Of a stretch of 64,000 bases of DNA, positions 1 through 7,598 are shown in pieces. Location: the NCBI RefSeq assembly GCF_018455725.1, contig NZ_JAHCLR010000012.1, forward strand, positions 1-64,000. Direction: 5' to 3'. The DNA comes from Mycolicibacter acidiphilus. GTDB lineage: Bacteria; Actinomycetota; Actinomycetes; Mycobacteriales; Mycobacteriaceae. The notes beneath the pieces are model-generated. The model had not been told where the DNA came from, did no database searches, and worked only from the letters and a program-made list of their open reading frames with translations. The position numbers and the translations under genes were made by a program. Numbering within the stretch: position 1 is the first letter of the stretch; each line of letters begins with the position of its first letter.

Positions 1-117
1 TTGGGCCGCAACTTCCAGGTGATCTACGAGCAGGCCAACGCCCACGGCCAGAAGGTGCAGTCGGCCGGCAACAACATGGCCAACACCGACTCGGCCGTCG
101 GGTCCAGCTGGGCCTGA
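1..117 (+). CDS. WXG100/ESAT-6-like protein, C-terminal part (cut by window edge)
   Basis: The frame is open from base 1 to TGA at 115-117, so only the last 38 residues are visible. They read as an amphipathic helix ending in DSAVGSSWA, the length and character of the second helix of small secreted ESX substrates. These proteins pair as helical hairpins and leave through type VII secretion. The WXG turn would lie upstream of the window and cannot be checked, so the family call is moderate. It converges on the acetyltransferase gene to its right. Confidence 0.55.
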   Translation: MGRNFQVIYEQANAHGQKVQSAGNNMANTDSAVGSSWA

Positions 118-131
118 CCGGGCCGCTCCCT

Positions 132-198
132 GCGCCGAGTGTGAACCGGCGGTGTGGAAACTCTGCTGGAATCCTCGCCCTACCTTCACACTCGGCGC
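132..198. repeat. 14-bp perfect inverted repeat between convergent genes
   Basis: GCGCCGAGTGTGAA at 132-145 is exactly reverse-complemented at 185-198, separated by 39 bases. It lies between the end of the WXG100 gene and the end of the acetyltransferase gene, where transcripts converge. It could act as a bidirectional hairpin or a paired protein-binding site. There is no T-run, so it is not a canonical intrinsic terminator. Confidence 0.5.
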
Positions 199-206
199 GC
201 CAGAGG

Positions 207-755
207 CTACGACATCGCGGTCGGCGGGGATTCCAATCGGATGATCCGCGCCGGAACACCGCCAACCTCGGTGTCGTCGGGCACGGCTTTTGTCACGACT
301 GCACCGGCCCGGACTCCGACCCGGTTGCCGATGTCCACTCCCAGTACCACGGCATTGGGATAGAGGTAAACGTCATCACCGAGAATCGGTGCCCGGCCGC
401 GGGCCTCGCCTAGTGTCACGCCCTGGTGGATTCGGCAGTTCGCACCGATCCGAGACTGTGGGTGAACCCACATCGGACCCCAGTGCGCGATCGATAGGCC
501 CGGACCGAACACATTCAGCGGGATGTAGAAGCAAAATCGCTCCCCGATCAGACGGTGCCGCGCCTTGTAGGCCAGCGCGACGGCACGTCCTAGCGGTGTG
601 CGCGCGGTGTTCGTCCAGTATTCGGCTTTGCGCAGGACACGCTGAAAGTAGGCGGGCCGGTGCAGGAAACGATCGCGGAATCGCCACCGGTCGAGTCCGT
701 GTGCCCTGAGGTCGGCGGCCAGATAGTGAGCCAGGTCGGCCCGAGATTCAATCAT
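207..755 (-). CDS. serine acetyltransferase-like hexapeptide O-acetyltransferase
   Basis: 182 residues. The C-terminal half has left-handed beta-helix hexapeptide repeats (IGANCRIHQGVTLGE, then LGDDVYLYPNAVVLG and IGNRVGVRAGAVVTKAVPDD), ending in the GVPARII motif of the CysE/LpxA acyltransferase superfamily. The N-terminal helical part is shorter than in true CysE. Given the neighbouring glycan locus it probably O- or N-acetylates a sugar, but cysteine-pathway serine acetylation cannot be excluded. A -10-like TATGTT sits six bases before the ATG, suggesting a leaderless transcript. Confidence 0.75.
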   Translation of the reverse strand: MIESRADLAHYLAADLRAHGLDRWRFRDRFLHRPAYFQRVLRKAEYWTNTARTPLGRAVALAYKARHRLIGERFCFYIPLNVFGPGLSIAHWGPMWVHPQSRIGANCRIHQGVTLGEARGRAPILGDDVYLYPNAVVLGVDIGNRVGVRAGAVVTKAVPDDTEVGGVPARIIRLESPPTAMS

Positions 756-761
756 AATTGA

Positions 762-770
762 AACATACTA
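762..770 (-). promoter_or_regulatory. -10 element with GTATGT motif for the acetyltransferase gene
   Basis: On the minus strand the sequence is TAGTATGTTTCAATT followed directly by the start codon at 755. TATGTT (767-762) fits the actinobacterial TANNNT -10 box and leaves six bases before the ATG, the spacing of a leaderless mRNA. GTATGT (768-763) is shared with six other sites in this locus. Confidence 0.5.
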
Positions 771-815
771 AAAGTATCATCTACGCTTCAAAACAGGGTG
801 CATGGTAGGTGGACG

Positions 816-1247
816 TCAGTCGTCACCGCTGGTCCAGAGTTGCTCGGTCAAGTCGTGGAAGGCTGCGAGGACTACACGGTCTTCCGATCGATGCAGGGCC
901 GATTTGCTCATCAGCGCACGTACGGTCGATCCGTCCCGGTGTGCAACCGAAACCACCCCGTTCGCGTACGCCTGCATCGCGTCCAGTGGCGAGTCCGTAT
1001 CCGAGGAACCGACGAAGAGTTGATGAAACTGCAGTGTGGCGACGTCGTCACGGCTGTAACCGGTCATATCTGCGAACGCCGCGTTGGCGAAGACGATCGT
1101 GCCGTCCTCGGCGATCGCCAGAACTGGCACCGGTATGCGTCCGAGGATGACCATTGCCGGCAGTTCCTGCAGTGTAGTCACTGCGGACCGGCTTGTCCGG
1201 CAAGACCTGCGCCGGTCAATGCGAGCGATGCCACTGTACAGTTCCAT
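816..1247 (-). CDS. single PAS-domain protein
   Basis: 143 residues. A PAS fold covers about residues 35-90 (PVPVLAIAEDGTIVFANAAF, MTGYSRDDV), followed by a PAC-like tail ending in HDLTEQLW. No histidine kinase, GGDEF or DNA-binding domain is attached, so it is a stand-alone sensor or adaptor. The ATG at 1247 follows AAAGG at good spacing; the in-frame ATG at 1262, which overlaps the FkbM stop as TAATG, lacks such a site. It is downstream of and probably co-transcribed with the FkbM gene. A close paralogue lies at 37711-38112, at the far side of the glycan locus. Confidence 0.75.
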   Translation of the reverse strand: MELYSGIARIDRRRSCRTSRSAVTTLQELPAMVILGRIPVPVLAIAEDGTIVFANAAFADMTGYSRDDVATLQFHQLFVGSSDTDSPLDAMQAYANGVVSVAHRDGSTVRALMSKSALHRSEDRVVLAAFHDLTEQLWTSGDD

Positions 1248-1261
1248 TGCACTGCCTTTCA

Positions 1262-2047
1262 TTACTGCTCGGGGAGAAACACGAAGGTGTTGACGTACAC
1301 TCCGCGGATCATCCAATTGTCTTCCCAGCCGCCGACGTTGGCCGGACTCTGGTGCGTTTCCGGATCGAATTCGTCGATGGGCCGCAAGGTTCCCTTGATG
1401 TCGAAATGGCCGGTGTAGTTCAGGCCTCCCAGCCACCGAGTGATCTCGGCGACGGCATTGGGGTGATGACGCTCCTCGGCCTCGATGAGCAGCGCTGGGC
1501 GGTTGCGCCGCAGTGTCTCCGCGGCTCCGTGCAGTACTGCCAACTCGTGGCCCTCGACGTCGATCTTCACGAATCCGACATCGCGAAGATGCAGATCGTC
1601 TAGTTGCAACACCGGGACGTCGATGGTGGCGACTGGGCTGTGCTGAGCGTCGGCCAAGGTGTTGCTCGCTTCGATGGTGCTGCGCCCGGGATCGGATTCC
1701 ACCACCCGCATCGCGGTGGTGCCGGGATGGTCCGAGAGTGCCATCGCTTTGACGTCGGCTCTGACGCCTACCGCGTCGAACATGGCCTTGAGTGCGCGAG
1801 CCTGGGCCGGCCGGGGTTCGAACGCGATCACGGACCGCGAAGATCTCAGCATCGCAACGCAGAACTCGCCGACCGCGGCACCGACGTCCACCGAGATCCG
1901 GGATGGATCGCATAGTGAGGTGACCAGCTGCAGTTCCGGTTTGGTCGCGGCGATCTCCTGCAGAATCCGGTACTTCCGTTGCCAATACCAGCGTGGCGCG
2001 ATGGCGCGGGCCAGTGGCGCAGTCCGCCGTTTGATGTCAGTCGGCAC
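1262..2047 (-). CDS. FkbM-family SAM-dependent methyltransferase
   Basis: 261 residues from the GTG chosen. SAM motif I is VDVGAAVGEF, and the family hallmark FVKIDVEGHELAVLHGA is present; FkbM proteins O-methylate sugars or polyketides. The GTG at 2047 follows GGAGGGGGG at about nine bases, and the predicted transcript starts near 2097, so the in-frame ATG at 2122 would lie upstream of the promoter. A role in O-methylating a glycan residue is inferred from the neighbouring locus. The stop overlaps an ATG in the PAS reading frame by one base. Confidence 0.8.
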   Translation of the reverse strand: MPTDIKRRTAPLARAIAPRWYWQRKYRILQEIAATKPELQLVTSLCDPSRISVDVGAAVGEFCVAMLRSSRSVIAFEPRPAQARALKAMFDAVGVRADVKAMALSDHPGTTAMRVVESDPGRSTIEASNTLADAQHSPVATIDVPVLQLDDLHLRDVGFVKIDVEGHELAVLHGAAETLRRNRPALLIEAEERHHPNAVAEITRWLGGLNYTGHFDIKGTLRPIDEFDPETHQSPANVGGWEDNWMIRGVYVNTFVFLPEQ

Positions 2048-2102
2048 GTGTGACGACCCCCCTCCGGGTCTTGGCGCAGGTAGTCTTCGCGCCTCATCAG
2101 AG

Positions 2103-2110
2103 AACATACC
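2103..2110 (-). promoter_or_regulatory. promoter with GTATGT motif for the FkbM-PAS unit
   Basis: Minus strand reads GGTATGTTCT; TATGTT (2108-2103) is a TANNNT -10 box placing transcription start near 2097. That gives a leader of about 50 bases containing the strong ribosome-binding site used by the GTG at 2047. Confidence 0.45.
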
Positions 2111-2145
2111 AAAAAATGTCAAAAATGCTGGACGTCATACGGAAG

Positions 2146-2155
2146 GTATGTAATC
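2146..2155 (+). promoter_or_regulatory. GTATGT-type promoter of the main plus-strand polysaccharide operon
   Basis: GTATGTAATC at 2146-2155 matches the element found ahead of other units in this locus. The -10 fit is imperfect (TATGTA). It lies 15-24 bases before the leader ORF and about 60 bases before the first operon gene. It is back to back with the FkbM promoter, about 36 bases away. Confidence 0.4.
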
Positions 2156-2169
2156 ATGACGATGTGAAG

Positions 2170-2217
2170 ATGCGGAGTTTGTTGTTGGATCACCACGCGA
2201 TGGGTGGCCGGGCATGA
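2170..2217 (+). CDS. 15-residue leader ORF coupled to the polysaccharide operon
   Basis: ATG at 2170 opens MRSLLLDHHAMGGRA and stops at TGA 2215-2217, overlapping the start of the next gene as ATGA. The main start has only a weak ribosome-binding site, so ribosomes finishing the leader could re-initiate on the nucleotidyltransferase. An equally long leader ORF precedes the glycosyltransferase at 19620, and the first eleven bases recur at 38258. Whether the peptide is made is inference. Confidence 0.4.
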   Translation: MRSLLLDHHAMGGRA

Positions 2218-3011
2218 AGGTTGTGCTGTTCTGTGGGGGCTACGGCATGCGGATGCGGGCGACTGGGGACGACCTGGTGCCCAAGCCGCTGCAGATGGTC
2301 GGTCCGCGGCCGCTGCTGTGGCATGTGATGCGCTATTACGCGCACTACGGGCACAAGGAGTTCATCCTCTGCCTGGGCTACGGTGCGGCCCAGATCAAGG
2401 ACTTCTTCCTGAGCTACCGCGAGATGGAGTCCAACGACTTCGTCATGCAGGGCGGGCGGGTGGACCTGCTCGACGCCGACATCTCCGACTGGACGGTGAC
2501 GTTTATCGACACTGGGCTGGCATCTCCGATCGGCGAGCGGCTCCGGCGGGTGCGGAAGTACCTCGGCGACGACGAATACTTCCTGGCGAACTACGCTGAC
2601 GTGCTCTCCGACGCCCCGCTCGATCTGATGATCGACGGCGTCATAGGCAGTGATGCCGTGGCGTCGATGCTGGTGGTGCCTCCGCAGTCGTCGTTCCACT
2701 GCGTGGATGTCAGCTCCGACGGCGATGTCAAGGAGATCGCTCCCGTCACCAAGTTCCCGATCTGGATCAACGGCGGCTACTTCGTGTTGCATCGGGACGT
2801 GTTCGACCTGATCCCCGAGAACGGTGACCTGGTCGGCGACGCCTGTATGCAGCTGGCCGGCACCGGAAAGCTGATCGGCTACCGCCACAACGGCTTCTGG
2901 AAGCCCGCCGATACCTTCAAGGAGCGTGCCGAACTTGACGCCGACTACAACAACGGACACCGGCCGTGGATGGTGTGGGATGCCGCCCGGGCCGCCAGTA
3001 GGCCAGCATGA
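2214..3011 (+). CDS. RfbF-like sugar-1-phosphate nucleotidyltransferase
   Basis: 265 residues. The N terminus MKVVLFCGGYGMRMR is the GGxGxR-type nucleotide-binding loop, followed by KPLQMVGPRPLLWHVMRYY, and the C-terminal part has INGGYFVL and the FWKPADTFKE motif of glucose-1-phosphate cytidylyltransferases (RfbF). It should activate a sugar-1-phosphate with an NTP, most likely CTP. First gene of the operon; its TGA overlaps the next ATG. Which sugar it uses, including a heptose-1-phosphate, cannot be decided here. Confidence 0.8.
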   Translation: MKVVLFCGGYGMRMRATGDDLVPKPLQMVGPRPLLWHVMRYYAHYGHKEFILCLGYGAAQIKDFFLSYREMESNDFVMQGGRVDLLDADISDWTVTFIDTGLASPIGERLRRVRKYLGDDEYFLANYADVLSDAPLDLMIDGVIGSDAVASMLVVPPQSSFHCVDVSSDGDVKEIAPVTKFPIWINGGYFVLHRDVFDLIPENGDLVGDACMQLAGTGKLIGYRHNGFWKPADTFKERAELDADYNNGHRPWMVWDAARAASRPA

Positions 3012-3664
3012 TCGCCCTGACGACCGGCGGCATCGACTCCGTCGCCGTCATCGGTGCGCACTGCGACGACATTCTCATCGGTGCCGGCGCGACGCTGATC
3101 GAGATCGGCCGGCACAACCCGAGTGTCGTCATCAACGCGCTGGTGATGGCCGGAGCCGGTACCGAACGCGAAGTGGAGGAAAAAGAGGCGCTGGCCCAGT
3201 TGTGCCCGTTGGCCGAGGTGCGGCTGACGGTCGTCGACCGGCCGGACGGTCGCCTTCCCGGCGACTGGGCGACGGTCAAGGCGCAGCTCGCTGCGTTTCG
3301 GAGCAGCTGCCAGCCTGACCTTGTGATAGGTCCGCACCGCGGCGACTTCCACCAGGACCATCGACTGCTCGCCGAACTGATCCCCACCGAGTTCCGCGAC
3401 CACCTGGTCCTGGGCTACGAGATTCTCAAATGGGAATCAGATCTACCGAATCCCGCTCTATACCTGCCCATCTCGGCTGAGACTGCGCACCTCAAAGTTG
3501 AGCTGCTCGCGCGGTGCTACCCGTCGCAGACCAACCACCACTGGTTCGACGACGAGGCGTTCCTGGGGTTGATGCGGGTGCGCGGGGTGCAGTGCAGTGC
3601 GCGCTATGCCGAGGCATTCACCGTCGACAAGGCAGTGTTCGAACTGGGGGGGAGGAGCGCGTAA
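3008..3664 (+). CDS. PIG-L/LmbE-family deacetylase
   Basis: 218 residues. The zinc motif AHCDDILIGAGAT near residue 15 and the downstream PHRGDFHQDHRL motif are diagnostic of the PIG-L family, which removes N-acetyl groups from GlcNAc-type substrates (MshB and Mca in mycobacteria). It overlaps both neighbours and lies among sugar-nucleotide genes, so it likely N-deacetylates a sugar intermediate of the glycan. Confidence 0.8.
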   Translation: MIALTTGGIDSVAVIGAHCDDILIGAGATLIEIGRHNPSVVINALVMAGAGTEREVEEKEALAQLCPLAEVRLTVVDRPDGRLPGDWATVKAQLAAFRSSCQPDLVIGPHRGDFHQDHRLLAELIPTEFRDHLVLGYEILKWESDLPNPALYLPISAETAHLKVELLARCYPSQTNHHWFDDEAFLGLMRVRGVQCSARYAEAFTVDKAVFELGGRSA

Positions 3665-4707
3665 TGCGAGTGCTGGTCACCGGAACCGACGGGTACCTGG
3701 GTTGTCTGCTCGGCCCGTTGTTGCTCGAGGACGGCCACGACGTGGTGGGCCTCGACACCGGCTACTACAAGGCCGGCTGGCTGTGCCCCGGTCACCTGAC
3801 CGGGAGTCCAGACCGTGCCGAACCGCAAACCCTGGTGCGGGACATCCGGGAGGTGACCGCGACGGACCTGGTCGGCTTTGACGCGATCGTGCACATGGCT
3901 GAGCTCAGCAATGATCCGATCGGTGATCTGATCGGTGACGTCACGTTCGACGTGAACCACCGCGGCAGTGTGCATCTGGCGGAGTGCGCCAAGCGCGCCG
4001 GGGTCGGCCGATTCATCTACATGTCCTCCTGCAGTGTCTACGGCATCGCGGATGGAACCGTCGATGAGACCAGCCCGATCAATCCGCTCACCCCGTACGC
4101 GCAGTGCAAGGCGCTCGTGGAACGGGATCTGAGTGCGATGGCCGACGACGACTTCTCGCCGACCTTCCTGCGCAACGCCACTGCGTTCGGCGCTTCGCCC
4201 CGGATGCGGTTCGACATCGTGCTCAACAATCTGGCCGGCCTGGCGTGGACGGAGGGCCGCATCGCGATGACCAGTGACGGCACACCGTGGCGTCCGCTGG
4301 TGCATGCCCTGGATATCGCCCAGGCGATCCGGTGTGCGCTCGACGCCGACCGCGACACGGTACATGCACTGGCGGTCAACGTAGGCAGCGACGACAACAA
4401 CCGCACCGTTCGCGAGATCGCCGAAACCGTCAGCACCGAATTCCCCGGCTGCGAACTGACGTTCGGCGCACCCAACCCCGACAACCGCAGCTACCGGGTG
4501 TCGTTCGCCAGGATCCGCGAAGTTCTCCCCGACTTCCGCGCGCGGTGGGACGTGGCGGCCGGCGCAGCCCAACTACACCGGGTGTTCGATGCGATAGCGA
4601 TGGATTCGCAGACGTTCCGCGGTCGGGGGCACGTCCGGCTGAAGCAGATCGAATACCTGCTCAAGACTGGTCAGGTCAATGGTCAGTTGTTCTGGACGGA
4701 GCGCTGA
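3664..4707 (+). CDS. NAD-dependent sugar epimerase/dehydratase (extended SDR)
   Basis: 347 residues. The glycine-rich NAD motif TGTDGYLG is at residues 6-13; the active site has SSCSVYG followed by YAQCK (the YxxxK dyad). It acts on a nucleotide sugar, as a 4,6-dehydratase, 4-epimerase or reductase. ATG at 3664 overlaps the previous stop by one base and is preceded by GGGAGGAGC. It sits between the nucleotidyltransferase and an RmlC-like epimerase, matching a deoxysugar pathway. Confidence 0.85.
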   Translation: MRVLVTGTDGYLGCLLGPLLLEDGHDVVGLDTGYYKAGWLCPGHLTGSPDRAEPQTLVRDIREVTATDLVGFDAIVHMAELSNDPIGDLIGDVTFDVNHRGSVHLAECAKRAGVGRFIYMSSCSVYGIADGTVDETSPINPLTPYAQCKALVERDLSAMADDDFSPTFLRNATAFGASPRMRFDIVLNNLAGLAWTEGRIAMTSDGTPWRPLVHALDIAQAIRCALDADRDTVHALAVNVGSDDNNRTVREIAETVSTEFPGCELTFGAPNPDNRSYRVSFARIREVLPDFRARWDVAAGAAQLHRVFDAIAMDSQTFRGRGHVRLKQIEYLLKTGQVNGQLFWTER

Positions 4708-5262
4708 GTGCGGTACACCGAAACCGACATCGCCGGCGTGATGATCGTCGACATCGAACCGCATCATGATGAGCGCGGCTTCTTCTCCAGGTCGTTTTGC
4801 TCTGACGAATTCGCTGCATACGGACTGGATCCCAGTGTCGCGCAGACCAATATCTCGTTCAACCACACCGCGGGCACGGTGCGCGGCCTGCACCGGCAGG
4901 CGCCTCCGTATGCCGAGGCGAAACTGGTGCGCTGTACCCGCGGTGCGCTTGTCGACGTCGCGGTCGACGTGCGGCCGGAGTCGCCCAGCTACGGACGACA
5001 CGTGATGGTGCAGTTGACCGCCGAGAACCGGCGGGCGCTCTTCATTCCGCCGTACGTCGCGCACGGCTTTCAGAGCCTGGTCGACTTCACCGAGATCCTC
5101 TACCTGGTCAGCGGTCGTTACCTGCCGGATGGCCAGGAGGGATTCCGGTGGGACGACCCGAACTTCGGCATCCAGTGGCCACTGCCGGTGACAGCGATCT
5201 CGGAGCGTGATGCCAACTGTCCGTTGCTGGACCCGACGGAGGTCGAGAGGGAGGGGTCATGA
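4708..5262 (+). CDS. dTDP-4-dehydrorhamnose 3,5-epimerase-like protein (RmlC family)
   Basis: 184 residues with the RmlC cupin signature: DERGFFSRSF, then NISFNHTAGTVRGLHRQ containing the catalytic His, and IPPYVAHGFQSL. It epimerises a 4-keto-6-deoxy nucleotide sugar. GTG at 4708 directly follows the upstream TGA. With the preceding nucleotidyltransferase and SDR it makes a third step toward a 6-deoxyhexose. The housekeeping rhamnose RmlC should lie elsewhere; this is an accessory paralogue by inference. Confidence 0.8.
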   Translation: MRYTETDIAGVMIVDIEPHHDERGFFSRSFCSDEFAAYGLDPSVAQTNISFNHTAGTVRGLHRQAPPYAEAKLVRCTRGALVDVAVDVRPESPSYGRHVMVQLTAENRRALFIPPYVAHGFQSLVDFTEILYLVSGRYLPDGQEGFRWDDPNFGIQWPLPVTAISERDANCPLLDPTEVEREGS

Positions 5263-6089
5263 CACCCGTGCGTGCGGTACCGGTCCGGATGGTGGTCAGC
5301 GGCAACATCGTGGAACGCCACGACACCGCTGAGGTCCTGTCGATTATCGCGTCTCGACTGGATTCCGAAATGCCGGCCGGGTTGGCTGTCGGATCCGTGA
5401 ACCTCGACCACTTGCACCACTTCCGCAAAATCGCGTCGGTGTCCAACGGCCATCTGGAGTGGTTGCTGCTGGCTGACGGGATGCCTATCGCACTGCGCGG
5501 GCGCCTGCTGACCTCGCGGCCGTGGCCGAGAGTCACCGGAGCGGACCTGCTGCCGGCCGTGCTGAGGTTGGCAGCGGCATCCGGTCAGCGCGTCGGCTTC
5601 TTCGGCGGCAGCTCTGAAACCCACCGGATCCTGGCGGAACGTCTTGCCGTCGAGTTCCCGGCGCTGTCGATCTCGGGGATGTGGTCACCCCTTGCGTGCG
5701 AGATCGATTCAGGCTCAACGAAGTTGGCGGCGGAAATTGCCGCTGCGGCGACCGATGTCCTCGTGGTCAGCCTCGGCAAGCCGTTACAGGAACGCTGGAT
5801 CGACCGCTACGGGTACACCACCGGTGCGCGGATCTTCCTGCCGTGCGGCGGTGCCATCGACTTCATGGCCGGAGCCACCCTGCGGGCGCCGCACTGGATG
5901 CAGCGAATCGGACTGGAGTGGTTTCACCGGTTGACCCATGAGCCCCGACGACTGGCCCGGCGGTACCTGCTGCAGGGCCCGGTTGCGCTGCTCCTCGCGA
6001 CGCGTGCCCAGTTGATCTGCTACCCGGGTGTCGCCTACGCGGGCAACCAGATTCGCGATGGCGACTCCACCGAATCGGCAACGGCGTAG
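5259..6089 (+). CDS. WecG/TagA/CpsF-family glycosyltransferase (GT26)
   Basis: 276 residues. Recognisable blocks are NLDHLHHFRK, ADGMPIALRGRLL, RVTGADLLP, GKPLQERWIDR, and FMAGATLRAPHWMQRIGLEW followed by THEPRRLARRYL. These enzymes add the second sugar to an undecaprenyl-diphosphate-linked primer on the cytoplasmic face. It directly precedes the phosphoglycosyltransferase gene that would make that primer. ATGA overlap with the gene before. Confidence 0.85.
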   Translation: MTPVRAVPVRMVVSGNIVERHDTAEVLSIIASRLDSEMPAGLAVGSVNLDHLHHFRKIASVSNGHLEWLLLADGMPIALRGRLLTSRPWPRVTGADLLPAVLRLAAASGQRVGFFGGSSETHRILAERLAVEFPALSISGMWSPLACEIDSGSTKLAAEIAAAATDVLVVSLGKPLQERWIDRYGYTTGARIFLPCGGAIDFMAGATLRAPHWMQRIGLEWFHRLTHEPRRLARRYLLQGPVALLLATRAQLICYPGVAYAGNQIRDGDSTESATA

Positions 6090-6092
6090 CTG

Positions 6093-7598
6093 GTGACACC
6101 GATGACGACGATTCGAAGCAGAACCGGAACACCGCCGGGCGCCGCACAGCGGGTACCACCGCGACCGGCAGCCAGGAACTGGCAGCGCCGGTACGTGGCT
6201 GGCCTGCGGATCACGGACACCCTGATCGTCTGTGCGGCCGTCATGCTGGCGCAGTATGTCCGATTCGGCGAGTCGCCGGACCGGTCCGGTTATCCAGGGT
6301 CCCTGATGACCCTGTTCTCGGTGTTGTTCATCGTGCTGTGGTTGGCGTCCATTGCGGTGTTTCACAGCAGGTCGCGGCCTATCATCGGAGTCGGGATCGA
6401 CGAGTACCGGCGGATCGTGAGTGCGTCCTTCTGGACGTTCGGTGTGATCGCGGTGGTGACATTGCTTGCCAAAATCGACTTGGCCCGTGGCTATCTCGCG
6501 GTGGCGTTGCCGGTCGGCACGGTCGGATTGCTGGCCGGGCGGAACCTGTGGCGACGGCACATCGCGCGCAGCAGGGTGCGTGGTAGGCACCAGACGATGG
6601 TACTGGCGGTGGGTGACCGCCCGGGGGTCCTGCACCTGGCTCAGGAACTCATGCGCAATTCAGCGGACGGCCATGTGGTGGTCGGGGTGTGCATCCCCGG
6701 ATACGGCCCGTCCCGGGGCAAGAAACTCACGGTGCATGGCAGGGAGATCCCGATTCTCGGCGACGAGAACCATGCGGTGGCCGCGCTGACCCAGTGCGGT
6801 GCCGACACCGTGGCGGTGACCGGTACAGACCGGTTCGGGGTGCGCGGCCTGCGAAGGTTGACGTGGCAATTGGAGGCGATGGACATCGATCTGGTGGTCT
6901 CGCCTGGGGTGATGGACGTCGCGGAATCCCGCCTCGTCATGCGGCCGATCGCCGGCTTTCCGCTGCTGTACGTCGACAAGCCGCAATACCAGGGCGCCAA
7001 GTCTTTTCAGAAGCGGGCATTCGACTTCTGCTTCTCGGCTGCGGCGGTTATCGGGATCGCGCCGGTCCTGGGGGTGGCGGCGATGGCGATCAAGCTCACC
7101 AGCAAGGGGCCGGTCTTCTACCGTGCGGAACGTATCGGTCTTGATGGCGAACCCTTCATGATGCTGAAATTCCGCACAATGGTCGACGGCGCCGACACCC
7201 AGGTCGATCAACTGCTGCAGCGCAACGAAGGCGCCGGCGGGGTGCTGTTCAAGATTCACGATGACCCCCGGGTGACCGCCGTCGGAAAGATCCTGAGACG
7301 TTTCAGCGTCGACGAACTTCCGCAGTTCATCAACGTGCTCAAGCGAGAGATGAGCGTTGTCGGGCCGCGGCCGCCACTGCGGCGTGAGGTGCAGACCTAC
7401 GACGGCGAGGTCAAACGCCGACTGCTTGTCAAACCCGGTGTCACCGGACTGTGGCAGGTCAGTGGCCGCTCGGACCTGTCCTGGGACGAATCGGTGCGGC
7501 TGGATCTGTCCTACGTCGACAACTGGTCGATGACCGGTGATTTGTTGATCATCTTCCGCACGTTGCGCGCCGTTCTGGCCCGGGACGGGGCGTACTAG
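6093..7598 (+). CDS. polyprenyl glycosylphosphotransferase (WcaJ/CpsE type)
   Basis: 501 residues. Several N-terminal membrane helices and a Rossmann-like middle domain precede the bacterial sugar transferase domain (about residues 300-500). That domain carries KRAFDFCFS, the KFRTM motif, DELPQFINVLKREMSVVGPRPP and KPGVTGLWQVSGRS. It transfers a sugar-1-phosphate to polyprenyl phosphate, the committed first step of a lipid-linked repeat unit. GTG at 6093 is used here; ATG at 6102 is an alternative. Confidence 0.9.
   Translation: MTPMTTIRSRTGTPPGAAQRVPPRPAARNWQRRYVAGLRITDTLIVCAAVMLAQYVRFGESPDRSGYPGSLMTLFSVLFIVLWLASIAVFHSRSRPIIGVGIDEYRRIVSASFWTFGVIAVVTLLAKIDLARGYLAVALPVGTVGLLAGRNLWRRHIARSRVRGRHQTMVLAVGDRPGVLHLAQELMRNSADGHVVVGVCIPGYGPSRGKKLTVHGREIPILGDENHAVAALTQCGADTVAVTGTDRFGVRGLRRLTWQLEAMDIDLVVSPGVMDVAESRLVMRPIAGFPLLYVDKPQYQGAKSFQKRAFDFCFSAAAVIGIAPVLGVAAMAIKLTSKGPVFYRAERIGLDGEPFMMLKFRTMVDGADTQVDQLLQRNEGAGGVLFKIHDDPRVTAVGKILRRFSVDELPQFINVLKREMSVVGPRPPLRREVQTYDGEVKRRLLVKPGVTGLWQVSGRSDLSWDESVRLDLSYVDNWSMTGDLLIIFRTLRAVLARDGAY

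Noticed and set aside
1248-1985. Upstream extension of the PAS protein frame on the minus strand (long open frame to 1985).
   Set aside because: It lies antisense-frame over the FkbM gene and has Arg-rich shadow composition; the ribosome site at 1247 supports the short protein.
2048-2122. Longer N terminus of the FkbM protein from ATG 2122.
   Set aside because: It would start upstream of the predicted transcription start and skip the strong GGAGGGGGG site used by GTG 2047.
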